Assembly (NCBI GenBank): GCA_964488675.1
Contig: CAZAWA010000074.1
Coordinates: forward strand, 1-10,841
DNA: 10,841 nt
Source of the DNA: QZKY01 sp964488675
Lineage (GTDB): Bacteria; Pseudomonadota; Gammaproteobacteria; Burkholderiales; Burkholderiaceae_D
Direction: 5' to 3'
A program made the position numbers and the translations under genes. The notes under the pieces are model-generated. The model made no database searches. It had not been told where the DNA came from and saw nothing but the letters and a program-made list of their open reading frames with translations. Below are positions 1-5,426 of this stretch, piece after piece (the stretch's first letter is position 1; each line of letters starts with the position of its first letter).

Positions 1-455
1 AGCTGAAAGTGGCGATTGTCGGCGATGTGCTGCACAGCCGCGTAGCCCGCTCCGACATCCATGCGCTGGTCACGCTGGGCGTACCCGATGTGAGCGTGAT
101 TGGGCCGCGCACACTGCTGGCCTCCAACCTCGACCAGATGGGCGTAAGGGTTTTTACCGACATCACCCAGGGCTTGAAGGGTGTGGATGTCATCATCATG
201 CTGCGCCTGCAGAACGAGCGCATGAATGGCGCGCTCCTGCCTTCCGCGCAGGAATATTTCAAAAGCTACGGCCTGACGCAGGAACGCCTTGCGCTGGCGA
301 AGAAGGACGCGATCGTGATGCACCCCGGCCCGATGAACCGGGGCGTTGAAATCGACTCGGCAGTCGCCGACGGTTCGCAGGCCGTCATCCTGCCGCAGGT
401 GACCTACGGCATTGCGGTTCGCATGGCTGTGATGAGCATACTTGCGAGCAACTAA
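1..455 (+). CDS. pyrB: Aspartate carbamoyltransferase catalytic subunit, 3' part
   Basis: This is the C-terminal 150 codons of PyrB, which joins carbamoyl phosphate and L-aspartate in the first committed step of pyrimidine synthesis in the cytoplasm. The frame is open from base 3 and the start lies outside the window. Seen: the beginning of the aspartate-binding domain (VAIVGDVLHSRVARSD, where the family has a VGDxxxxR segment), the MLRLQNERM segment and the C-terminal HPGPMNRGVEID motif typical of bacterial PyrB. The stop TAA at 453-455 overlaps the ribosome-binding site of the dihydroorotase-like gene just downstream, so the two are almost certainly cotranscribed and may be translationally coupled. 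Its partner is probably that PyrC' protein, as in the large dodecameric enzymes of Pseudomonas. The catalytic carbamoyl-phosphate-binding STRT region is outside the window and cannot be checked. Confidence 0.95.
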   Translation, partial: LKVAIVGDVLHSRVARSDIHALVTLGVPDVSVIGPRTLLASNLDQMGVRVFTDITQGLKGVDVIIMLRLQNERMNGALLPSAQEYFKSYGLTQERLALAKKDAIVMHPGPMNRGVEIDSAVADGSQAVILPQVTYGIAVRMAVMSILASN

Positions 456-458
456 GGA
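454..458 (+). promoter_or_regulatory. Ribosome-binding site of pyrC'
   Basis: AAGGA lies 7 bases before the ATG at 466 and overlaps the pyrB stop codon. It decides the start: a longer frame could begin at a TTG at 442, but that codon has no such site and would add eight residues not expected in the family. Confidence 0.7.
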
Positions 459-465
459 AAATCGC

Positions 466-1779
466 ATGAGACTTCACATCAAGAATGGCAGACTGATCGA
501 CCCGGCCAATGGCATCGATGCCATGAAAGACATCTTCATTGCCGCCGGAAAAATTGTCGCCATCAATGACCCCGGAAAGATCCCAAAGAATTTCAAGCGA
601 AACAAAACCATTGCCGCCGACGGGATGATCGTCGCGCCGGGTCTGGTCGATTTGTCTGCGAGATTGCGCGAGCCGGGTTACGAGTACAAGGCGACGCTGG
701 AGTCGGAAATGGAAGCGGCCGTCCAGGGTGGCATCACAAGCCTGCTGTGCCCGCCGGACACCGACCCGGTACTGGACGAGCCGGGACTGGTCGAAATGCT
801 CAAACACCGCGCCAAGAGCCTTAACAAGGCCCATGTTTACCCGCTGGGCGCGCTGACTGTCGGCCTGAAGGGGGAGTCTCTGACCGAGATGGCGGAACTG
901 ACCGAGGCGGGCTGCGTCGGGTTTTCGCAGGCGGCCGAGCCTATCCTCGACACGCAGGTCATGCTGAGAGCCATGCAATATGCCAAAACCTTTGACTACA
1001 GCGTCTGGCTGCGCCCGCAGGAAGCCAGCCTGAGCAGATCCGGCATTGCGCACAGCGGCCCGGTGGCATCCCGGCTCGGGCTGTCCGGCATTCCAGTGAT
1101 TGCCGAAACCATCGCGCTGCACACCATTTTCGAACTGGTGCGCCATACCGGCGCGCGCATTCATCTGTGCCGCATGTCCTCTGCCGCCGGACTGGAGCTG
1201 GTGCGCAACGCGAAAAAAGAAGGGCTCCCCATCACCTGCGATGTCGGCGCGCATCACATCCACATGACCGACGAAGATATCGGATTTTTCGATTCGAATG
1301 CGCGCATGCTGCCGCCATTCCGCGCCCAGCGCGACAAGGAAGCCATCTGCAAGGGTTTGCTGGACGGCACCATCGACGCCATCTGCTCCGATCACACGCC
1401 GGTCGATGATGATGAAAAGCAATTGCCTTTCGGCGAAGCCTCCCCGGGCGCGACCGGGCTGGAACTGCTGTTGTCGCTGACGCTCAAATGGGCGGACGAA
1501 AATGTCAAACCGGCCTCCCAGCGCCTGCCACGCGCCATCGCCAAGATCACTGCCGATGCAGCGCGCATCGCCGGTTTGCCCTGCGGCCAGCTGGCCGTGG
1601 GCAGCCATGCCGACCTCTGCATTTTCGACCCGAAGGCACGCTGGAAGGTTGAGGCATCGGCACTCGCCAGCCAGGGCAAGCACACGCCTTTTCTCGGTCA
1701 TGAACTGATGGGCAGAGTGCAGACGACCATCGTCTCGGGGCGCGTTGCTTACGAAAGAAAGCCCAGACGAAAAGGCTGA
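466..1779 (+). CDS. pyrC': Dihydroorotase-like protein PyrC', probably non-catalytic
   Basis: A 437-residue member of the type I dihydroorotase/amidohydrolase family. Seen: the N-terminal beta-sandwich start (MRLHIKNGRLIDPANGID), APGLVDL at 57-63, the LREPG segment at 67-71, the HLCRMSSAAG segment near 233-242, SDHTP at 308-312 and the C-terminal GxxADLxIFDP segment. The family's metal ligands are mostly gone: the HxH pair is Ser64 and Arg66; the FSDDG segment is FSQAA (153-157); the next His aligns with Pro184; the HVST His is Arg236. Only Asp309 remains. Known: Pseudomonas pyrC' encodes an inactive homologue needed to assemble the PyrB dodecamer. Inferred: this is such a subunit and an active pyrC lies elsewhere. 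It follows pyrB with 10 bases between stop and start. Many databases would simply call it dihydroorotase. Confidence 0.9.
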   Translation: MRLHIKNGRLIDPANGIDAMKDIFIAAGKIVAINDPGKIPKNFKRNKTIAADGMIVAPGLVDLSARLREPGYEYKATLESEMEAAVQGGITSLLCPPDTDPVLDEPGLVEMLKHRAKSLNKAHVYPLGALTVGLKGESLTEMAELTEAGCVGFSQAAEPILDTQVMLRAMQYAKTFDYSVWLRPQEASLSRSGIAHSGPVASRLGLSGIPVIAETIALHTIFELVRHTGARIHLCRMSSAAGLELVRNAKKEGLPITCDVGAHHIHMTDEDIGFFDSNARMLPPFRAQRDKEAICKGLLDGTIDAICSDHTPVDDDEKQLPFGEASPGATGLELLLSLTLKWADENVKPASQRLPRAIAKITADAARIAGLPCGQLAVGSHADLCIFDPKARWKVEASALASQGKHTPFLGHELMGRVQTTIVSGRVAYERKPRRKG

Positions 1780-1785
1780 GCCCCT

Positions 1786-1806
1786 TAGGGAAGCACTGAT
1801 TTAATC
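1786..1806 (+). repeat. Left terminal inverted repeat
   Basis: This 21-bp arm is the perfect reverse complement of 2008-2028. It begins six bases after the pyrC' stop codon. Its first base pairs, TAG, belong either to the element or to the target site. Confidence 0.9.
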
Positions 1807-1826
1807 CATGTTGCCCTCGTTCGTGT

Positions 1827-1916
1827 CCAAAATGCTGATGATCGCAAGGCGCGACGCCGAAGTGAAGGGTGGATCCCCTTCACAAGGCGAGCAACACAGC
1901 GAGCGCGGCATTTTGG
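1827..1916. repeat. Inner hairpin arm 1 of the element
   Basis: CCAAAATGC (1827-1835) pairs perfectly with GCATTTTGG (1908-1916). At the tip, GTGAAGGG (1862-1869) pairs with CCCTTCAC (1876-1883) around the six-base loop TGGATC. The stretches between are only partly complementary. Together they make a long imperfect hairpin. No T tract follows the tip stem, so it is not a classical intrinsic terminator. Confidence 0.7.
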
Positions 1917-1937
1917 CCGAACCCGCAGGGACGCTGC

Positions 1938-1988
1938 GTTTCCGGGCGATCTGCTGCGTTGCGGCTCCTTGCATCTCATCCCGGAAAC
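1938..1988. repeat. Inner hairpin arm 2 of the element
   Basis: GTTTCCGGG (1938-1946) pairs perfectly with CCCGGAAAC (1980-1988), with GC-rich, partly complementary sequence on both outer sides. With the first arm and the terminal repeats this gives a three-way, cloverleaf-like fold. Confidence 0.6.
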
Positions 1989-2007
1989 CCGCGTCGCGGG
2001 CATCAGC

Positions 2008-2028
2008 GATTAAATCAGTGCTTCCCTA
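2008..2028 (-). repeat. Right terminal inverted repeat, contains the apaH stop codon
   Basis: This 21-bp arm is the perfect reverse complement of 1786-1806. Its outermost three bases (2026-2028, CTA on the plus strand) are the TAG stop codon of apaH on the minus strand. Confidence 0.9.
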
Positions 2029-2844
2029 GTCAGGCAATTGGTAAGGCGGGCAATCTACCTGAAGCACGCTGCGATCGGACAGCCGCACGGCCGTGAGCTT
2101 GCCGCCCCAGACGCAGCCGGTATCGAGCGAAATGAGGTTTGGGCGCAGCAGCAAACCCAGCGCTGACCAGTGCCCGAACACGACGGGCGACTTTTCGGTT
2201 TTGCGACCCGGCACCTCGAACCACGGCATGAACCCGGGTGGCGCCGTCCCGATGCCGCTGGCGGTGTCAAATTCCATTTCGCCATCAGCCGTGCAAAACC
2301 GCAATCTCGTCAGGGCATTCACGATGCAACGCAGGCGATCGGCGCCCGTCAGCGCATCGCTCCATTTCAGCGGCTGATTGCCATACATCTCGCGCAGGAA
2401 ATCAATCCAGTCCGGCCCGCGCAACACGCTCTCGACTTCGCCTGCCAGCGCCAGTGTCTGCGCCACCGTCCACTGCGGCAGTACGCCGGCATGCACCAGC
2501 AAATGCCCGCCGATCGCCCTTGCCATCGATTGATGCCGCAACCAGTCAAGCAACTCGGCACAATCGCTCGCCTGCAGGATTTCATTGAGCGGATCGTTGT
2601 CACGCATACGGCGGATGCCATGCGCAGCCGCCAGCAGGTGCAGGTCGTGGTTGCCTAGCAGCACGATCGCCGCCTCCCCCAGCGCGCGCACGAACCGCAG
2701 GGTTTGCAATGAACTCGGCCCGCGGTTGACCAGATCGCCGACAAAAATGAATTTTGCGTCCGGTGTGGCGGCTCGAATTTTTTTCAGCAGCGATTTGGTC
2801 TGCAGCAAACAGCCCTGCAAATCGCCGATCGCGTAATGGGTCAT
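2026..2844 (-). CDS. apaH: Symmetrical Ap4A hydrolase (diadenosine tetraphosphatase)
   Basis: ApaH splits diadenosine tetraphosphate into two ADP and also removes Np4 caps from RNA; it acts in the cytoplasm. Seen in the 272-residue reading: metallophosphatase motifs GDLQGC (7-12), GDLVNRGP (36-43), GNHDLHLL (64-71), LLVHAGVLPQW (115-125) and FGHW (223-226), and the C-terminal LDTGCVWGGKLTAVRL typical of ApaH. The family's GDxHG has Gln in place of His, a variant I recall from Pseudomonas and betaproteobacterial ApaH. I chose the start at 2844 because MTHYAIGD matches the usual N-terminus. An in-frame ATG at 2886 adds 14 residues without family support. Neither start has a well-spaced ribosome-binding site (AGGGA sits only two bases before 2844). 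The stop codon lies within the terminal repeat of the adjoining element. The gene is convergent with pyrC' and divergent from the DUF484 gene. Confidence 0.93.
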   Translation of the reverse strand: MTHYAIGDLQGCLLQTKSLLKKIRAATPDAKFIFVGDLVNRGPSSLQTLRFVRALGEAAIVLLGNHDLHLLAAAHGIRRMRDNDPLNEILQASDCAELLDWLRHQSMARAIGGHLLVHAGVLPQWTVAQTLALAGEVESVLRGPDWIDFLREMYGNQPLKWSDALTGADRLRCIVNALTRLRFCTADGEMEFDTASGIGTAPPGFMPWFEVPGRKTEKSPVVFGHWSALGLLLRPNLISLDTGCVWGGKLTAVRLSDRSVLQVDCPPYQLPD

Positions 2845-2934
2845 GTTCCCTGACGGTGTGATCAACTGCACCAGTTTATCCGACATTGCAAAAAACGCTA
2901 ACGCGCCAGAAGCCGGCGCGATGTCCTGCCAAGC

Positions 2935-2959
2935 AATAATAACGCGACGCGTTATTATT
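2935..2959. promoter_or_regulatory. Perfect 25-bp dyad, candidate operator
   Basis: AATAATAACGCG (2935-2946) and CGCGTTATTATT (2948-2959) are exact reverse complements around a single A. Two more pairs (GC/GC at 2933-2934 and 2962-2963) follow if two T residues bulge. The one-base centre suits a dimeric protein site better than an RNA hairpin. It lies about 90 bases upstream of the apaH start and 305 upstream of the DUF484 start. The cognate regulator is unknown, and a transcription terminator is an alternative reading. Confidence 0.5.
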
Positions 2960-3009
2960 TTGCCCTAAACCGGCCTTGGAAAGCCATTTTCGCCAGAAAA
3001 ACCGCCAAT

Positions 3010-3038
3010 TTGCTCAAATATTAAGCATAAATTATCCT
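3010..3038 (+). promoter_or_regulatory. Possible sigma-70 promoter toward the DUF484 gene
   Basis: TTGCTC (3010-3015) and TATCCT (3033-3038) are 17 bases apart within the AT-rich stretch. The matches to consensus are weak (3 of 6 and 4 of 6), so this rests on spacing and base composition. Confidence 0.25.
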
Positions 3039-3055
3039 TAAAAACACGGTTTTAT

Positions 3056-3265
3056 ATGGAGTATATGGCTAAAATAAGCGATCAACCATACAGCACGCGC
3101 CGGAAAAATAATGCTCCCTGTCAGTATAGGTTTTTTGACGCCACACCGCGGAATGCGACAACCGTCGGCGGCAAATCAGGCGTTTTGCCCGGATATCGTC
3201 CGGCGATCCGCGCAATCCGAGGTAAAATCACGCATCTTCGTTTCTGTCCCGGTGCGCCTCCATAA
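3056..3265 (+). CDS. Doubtful small ORF ending at the DUF484 start
   Basis: A possible 69-residue frame (or 66 residues from a second ATG at 3065), not recognised as any family. Its predicted product is basic and has no signal peptide or membrane segment. Its TAA overlaps the ATG of the DUF484 gene as TAATG, a layout used for translational coupling, and the DUF484 gene lacks a ribosome-binding site of its own. A GGAG sits three bases before the second ATG, which is too close to be convincing. It may equally be chance. Confidence 0.2.
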   Translation: MEYMAKISDQPYSTRRKNNAPCQYRFFDATPRNATTVGGKSGVLPGYRPAIRAIRGKITHLRFCPGAPP

Positions 3266-3933
3266 TGACTTCCCAACTCGATTCAAACGCCGTTGCCCAG
3301 TACCTTGCCAACCACCCGGATTTTTTTCAGGAACACGCTGCGCTGCTGGCGCGGGTGCAACTCGCCAGTCCGCTGCTAGGCCGCGCCGTGTCGCTGCAGG
3401 AGCGCCAGATTGAGGTGATGCGCGAAAAGTACCGCACTCTGGAATTAGGTATGACCGAGCTGGTGCGCATCGCACAGGACAACGAAGTTCTTTCCGGCAA
3501 GTTCCACAACTGGGCCCGATCCCTGCTGCTGGCGCGCAATGATGTCGACCTGCCGCATGCGCTCGTCAGCGGACTGCAATCCATCTTTGCCGTACCCTAT
3601 GCCTCCCTGCGCCTGTGGCGCGTCGCCGAAGATTTTTCTCACACCTGGTACGCGCAAAACATCAGCGATGATCTGAAAATTTTTGCCAACAGCCTGACCG
3701 CCCCCTATTGTGGCGCCAACCGGGATTTCGAGGCGGTGCAATGGCTGGAAGCGGGCGAGCCCATGCAGTCGGTCAGCATGCTGCCGCTGCGCAATGCCGG
3801 CTCTGCGGACGCTTTTGGCCTGCTGATCATGGGCTCGCCCGATCCGGATCGCTTTGCTGCCAGCATGGCAACGGATTTCCTGGTCAGGATAGGCGAAACG
3901 GCCAGCGCGGCGCTGAGCTGCCTGATCGACTAA
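3265..3933 (+). CDS. DUF484 family protein (GAF-like fold)
   Basis: A 222-residue cytoplasmic protein of the DUF484 family, whose function is unknown. Seen: the family start VAQYLANHPDFFQEHAALL (10-28), then SLQERQIEVMREKYRTLE (43-60) within a likely coiled coil to about residue 75, AQDNEVL, and a C-terminal GAF-like half with VPYASLRLW (110-118), PYCG and FGLLIMGSPDPDRF. There is no transmembrane segment and no catalytic motif I can name. Members often sit directly before xerC, as yigA does in E. coli. Here 16 bases separate it from xerC, so the two are likely one transcript. The ATG at 3265 keeps the full conserved N-terminus although no good ribosome-binding site precedes it. Confidence 0.9.
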   Translation: MTSQLDSNAVAQYLANHPDFFQEHAALLARVQLASPLLGRAVSLQERQIEVMREKYRTLELGMTELVRIAQDNEVLSGKFHNWARSLLLARNDVDLPHALVSGLQSIFAVPYASLRLWRVAEDFSHTWYAQNISDDLKIFANSLTAPYCGANRDFEAVQWLEAGEPMQSVSMLPLRNAGSADAFGLLIMGSPDPDRFAASMATDFLVRIGETASAALSCLID

Positions 3934-3949
3934 TCGCTCTTGACCGGCA

Positions 3950-4918
3950 ATGCCGATGCCACAGAGCGCCAACCAAGCCTGGGCCGACGCCTATCTGGAT
4001 TGCCTGCTGACGCAGCGCAAGGTTTCGCCGCATACCCTTGCCGCATACCGGCGCGACCTCACCGATCTGTCTGGGCTTGCCGACTCCGGCAATTTCACGG
4101 ACATCACGCACTTCCAGATACGCCAATTTGCCTCGAAGCTGCATGCCAGAGGCATCACGCCGCGCTCAATCGCGCGCAAGCTGTCGGCGTGGCGCAGTTT
4201 TTTTTCCTGGCTGGCACAACAGGCACCGCTTGCTTCAAACCCGGTCGAAGGCATCAAGCCACCCAAACGAGCGCGTCCGCTGCCGAAGGCACTCTCAGCC
4301 GAGGATGCGGTTCGCCTGGTTTCGACCGATGCGCACGCACCAGAGGTTGCCACCCATGCCTGCAACCGCGCCATGTTCGAACTGCTGTATTCCAGCGGCT
4401 TGCGGGTATCGGAACTGGCCGCGCTGGACGCGCGTTTCGTGCAGCGCGCCGATCATGTATCCAGCGGCTGGCTCGACCTCGAATCGCGTGAAGTCGTCGT
4501 GACTGGCAAGGGCAACAAGCGCCGCAGCGTGCCAGTTGGTCAGCATGCGCTGGAAGCCATCGCCGCATGGCTTGCCTTGCGCACCCGGATGACCGCCCCA
4601 TCCCTCAACCACGAGCAACCCGCCCTGTTTCTGAGCCAGCGCGGGACGCGCATCTCGCCACGGTCGATTCAGATGCGGCTCAAGACCCATGCCCAGACAC
4701 TTGGCATTCCGGTCGCCGTGCATCCGCATGTGCTGCGCCACTCATTCGCATCACATGTGCTGCAGTCATCGGGCGACCTGCGTGCGGTGCAGGAAATGCT
4801 CGGCCACAGCTCCATCGCCTCAACGCAAGTATATACTTCGCTCGACTTTCAGCGGCTGGCGCAGGTGTATGATGCCGCCCATCCGCGAGCACGAATAAAA
4901 ACCGAGGCTGGGGAGTAG
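3950..4918 (+). CDS. xerC: Site-specific tyrosine recombinase XerC
   Basis: XerC, with XerD, resolves chromosome dimers at dif near the division septum. Seen: an N-terminal SAM-like core-binding domain (about 7-95, with SPHTLAAYRRDL and ARKLSAWRSFFSWL) and a C-terminal catalytic domain with the full set of active-site residues: Arg152 (SSGLRVSEL), Lys187 (TGKGNKRR), His260 and Arg263 (HVLRHSFASH), His286 (LGHSSI) and Tyr295 (QVYT). The spacing from His260 to Tyr295 matches E. coli XerC. The ending DFQRLAQVYDAAHPRA is XerC-like rather than XerD-like. At 322 residues it is slightly longer than the usual 300, through short N- and C-terminal extras. A second ATG at 3956 is an equally possible start; neither has a clear ribosome-binding site. 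It is a chromosomal housekeeping recombinase, not a sign of an integron or phage. Confidence 0.95.
   Translation: MPMPQSANQAWADAYLDCLLTQRKVSPHTLAAYRRDLTDLSGLADSGNFTDITHFQIRQFASKLHARGITPRSIARKLSAWRSFFSWLAQQAPLASNPVEGIKPPKRARPLPKALSAEDAVRLVSTDAHAPEVATHACNRAMFELLYSSGLRVSELAALDARFVQRADHVSSGWLDLESREVVVTGKGNKRRSVPVGQHALEAIAAWLALRTRMTAPSLNHEQPALFLSQRGTRISPRSIQMRLKTHAQTLGIPVAVHPHVLRHSFASHVLQSSGDLRAVQEMLGHSSIASTQVYTSLDFQRLAQVYDAAHPRARIKTEAGE
4910..4915 (+). promoter_or_regulatory. Ribosome-binding site of the Fur-family gene
   Basis: GGGGAG ends six bases before the GTG at 4922 and runs up to the xerC stop codon (4916-4918). It supports the GTG start and suggests that the regulator is translated from the xerC transcript at least in part. 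Confidence 0.65.
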
Positions 4919-4921
4919 GCC

Positions 4922-5404
4922 GTGGGAAGGGGTCAACCGCAAACCATTGAAAGAAGCAGGGCGCTGGCAGAATCACGCTTGCGCGGTACCGCCTTGCGCG
5001 CAACCGCCGCGCGCATCAATGTGCTCGCCATTTTGCTGAGCGCAAGCAACGCGCTCACGCATCAGGAATTGTTGTCCCGGCTCGTTGGCACCGACCGCGT
5101 AACGGTTTACCGCGCGCTCGACAGCCTGATCAAGGCCGAACTCGCCCACAAGATTGCAGGAGGAGACCGCGCCTTTCGCTACGGCGCCGGCGCAATTGCT
5201 GACTCGCCGCAGGCTGCTGACCACCAGCACGGACATTTCAAATGTACCGGGTGCGGCAAAGTGTTCTGCTTGAGCTCGACCGCCAAAAAGCGAAACATCC
5301 TGCAAAAGCTGCAGAAGTCTCTGGAGGGGGAACTCGAAGCAGGGTTTCAGAGCCATAACATCGAGCTCACCCTAAATGGCTGGTGCGCACATTGCGCCCG
5401 CTGA
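4922..5404 (+). CDS. Fur-family metalloregulator, possibly Zur
   Basis: A 160-residue Fur-family DNA-binding repressor. Seen: a winged-helix domain (about 22-88) with LRATAARINVLAIL, THQELLSRL and the recognition segment DRVTVYRALDSL; then the metal-rich dimerisation domain with HQHGHFKCTGCGKVFCL (101-117) and HNIELTLNGWCAHC (145-158). The pairs Cys108/Cys111 and Cys155/Cys158 would hold structural zinc, and His101, His103, His105 and His145 are candidate sensory ligands. Family knowledge does not separate Fur, Zur and PerR from these residues alone. The zinc role is inferred from the next genes, a COG0523 GTPase and a DksA lacking its zinc finger. Three bases separate it from the xerC stop. 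The GTG start has a strong ribosome-binding site. No operator could be assigned by eye. Confidence 0.88.
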   Translation: MGRGQPQTIERSRALAESRLRGTALRATAARINVLAILLSASNALTHQELLSRLVGTDRVTVYRALDSLIKAELAHKIAGGDRAFRYGAGAIADSPQAADHQHGHFKCTGCGKVFCLSSTAKKRNILQKLQKSLEGELEAGFQSHNIELTLNGWCAHCAR

Positions 5405-5426
5405 TCTGAGAATCGGCCCTCGCTTT

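Larger units (their letters stand above)
1786..2028. mobile_element. MITE-like non-coding element with terminal inverted repeats
   Basis: A 243-bp segment between the convergent genes pyrC' and apaH. It is bounded by perfect 21-bp inverted repeats at 1786-1806 and 2008-2028 (each reads TAGGGAAGCACTGATTT followed by AATC, inward). No frame inside encodes a recognisable protein and there is no transposase. The interior carries further inverted pairs that would fold into two arms. If the element proper starts at GGAAGC (1789) and ends at GCTTCC (2025), it is flanked by TTAG (1785-1788) and CTAG (2026-2029). Both fit the YTAR target of IS5-type transposons, and the GGAAG terminus also resembles IS5 ends. 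A simple TA duplication is the alternative. Inferred: a miniature element mobilised in trans. Its family name is not recognised. Confidence 0.7.
2845..3264. other. Divergent intergenic region, partly AT-rich
   Basis: About 420 bases between the apaH start and the DUF484 start. It holds a perfect dyad at 2935-2959, a strongly AT-rich stretch at roughly 3000-3080 that contrasts with the GC-rich surroundings, a possible plus-strand promoter at 3010-3038, and a doubtful small frame at 3056-3265. TAAAAT at 3223-3228 could be a -10 element for the DUF484 gene, but no -35 is visible at the right distance. A short stem, CCGGA/TCCGG (3189-3203), is too small to interpret. No RNA gene is recognised. 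Confidence 0.6.

Noticed and set aside
385..1701. Long antisense frame (438 codons) opposite pyrC'
   Set aside because: It is a shadow of a clear amidohydrolase-family gene, its composition is Arg/Gln/Gly-rich and it matches no family.
1862..1883. Eight-base-pair hairpin as an intrinsic terminator of pyrC'
   Set aside because: No T tract follows on either strand; the stem is part of the larger element.
1785..2029. Frames of 72-75 codons inside the inverted-repeat element
   Set aside because: They arise on both strands from the palindromic GC-rich sequence, have no ribosome-binding site and resemble no transposase fragment.
3189..3203. Short inverted repeat CCGGA/TCCGG before the DUF484 gene
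   Set aside because: Five-base arms are expected by chance in GC-rich sequence and there is no supporting context.
3950..4918. Tyrosine recombinase as a sign of an integron, phage or genomic island
   Set aside because: Gene neighbours and the C-terminal sequence identify chromosomal XerC; no attC, tRNA target or cargo genes are present.
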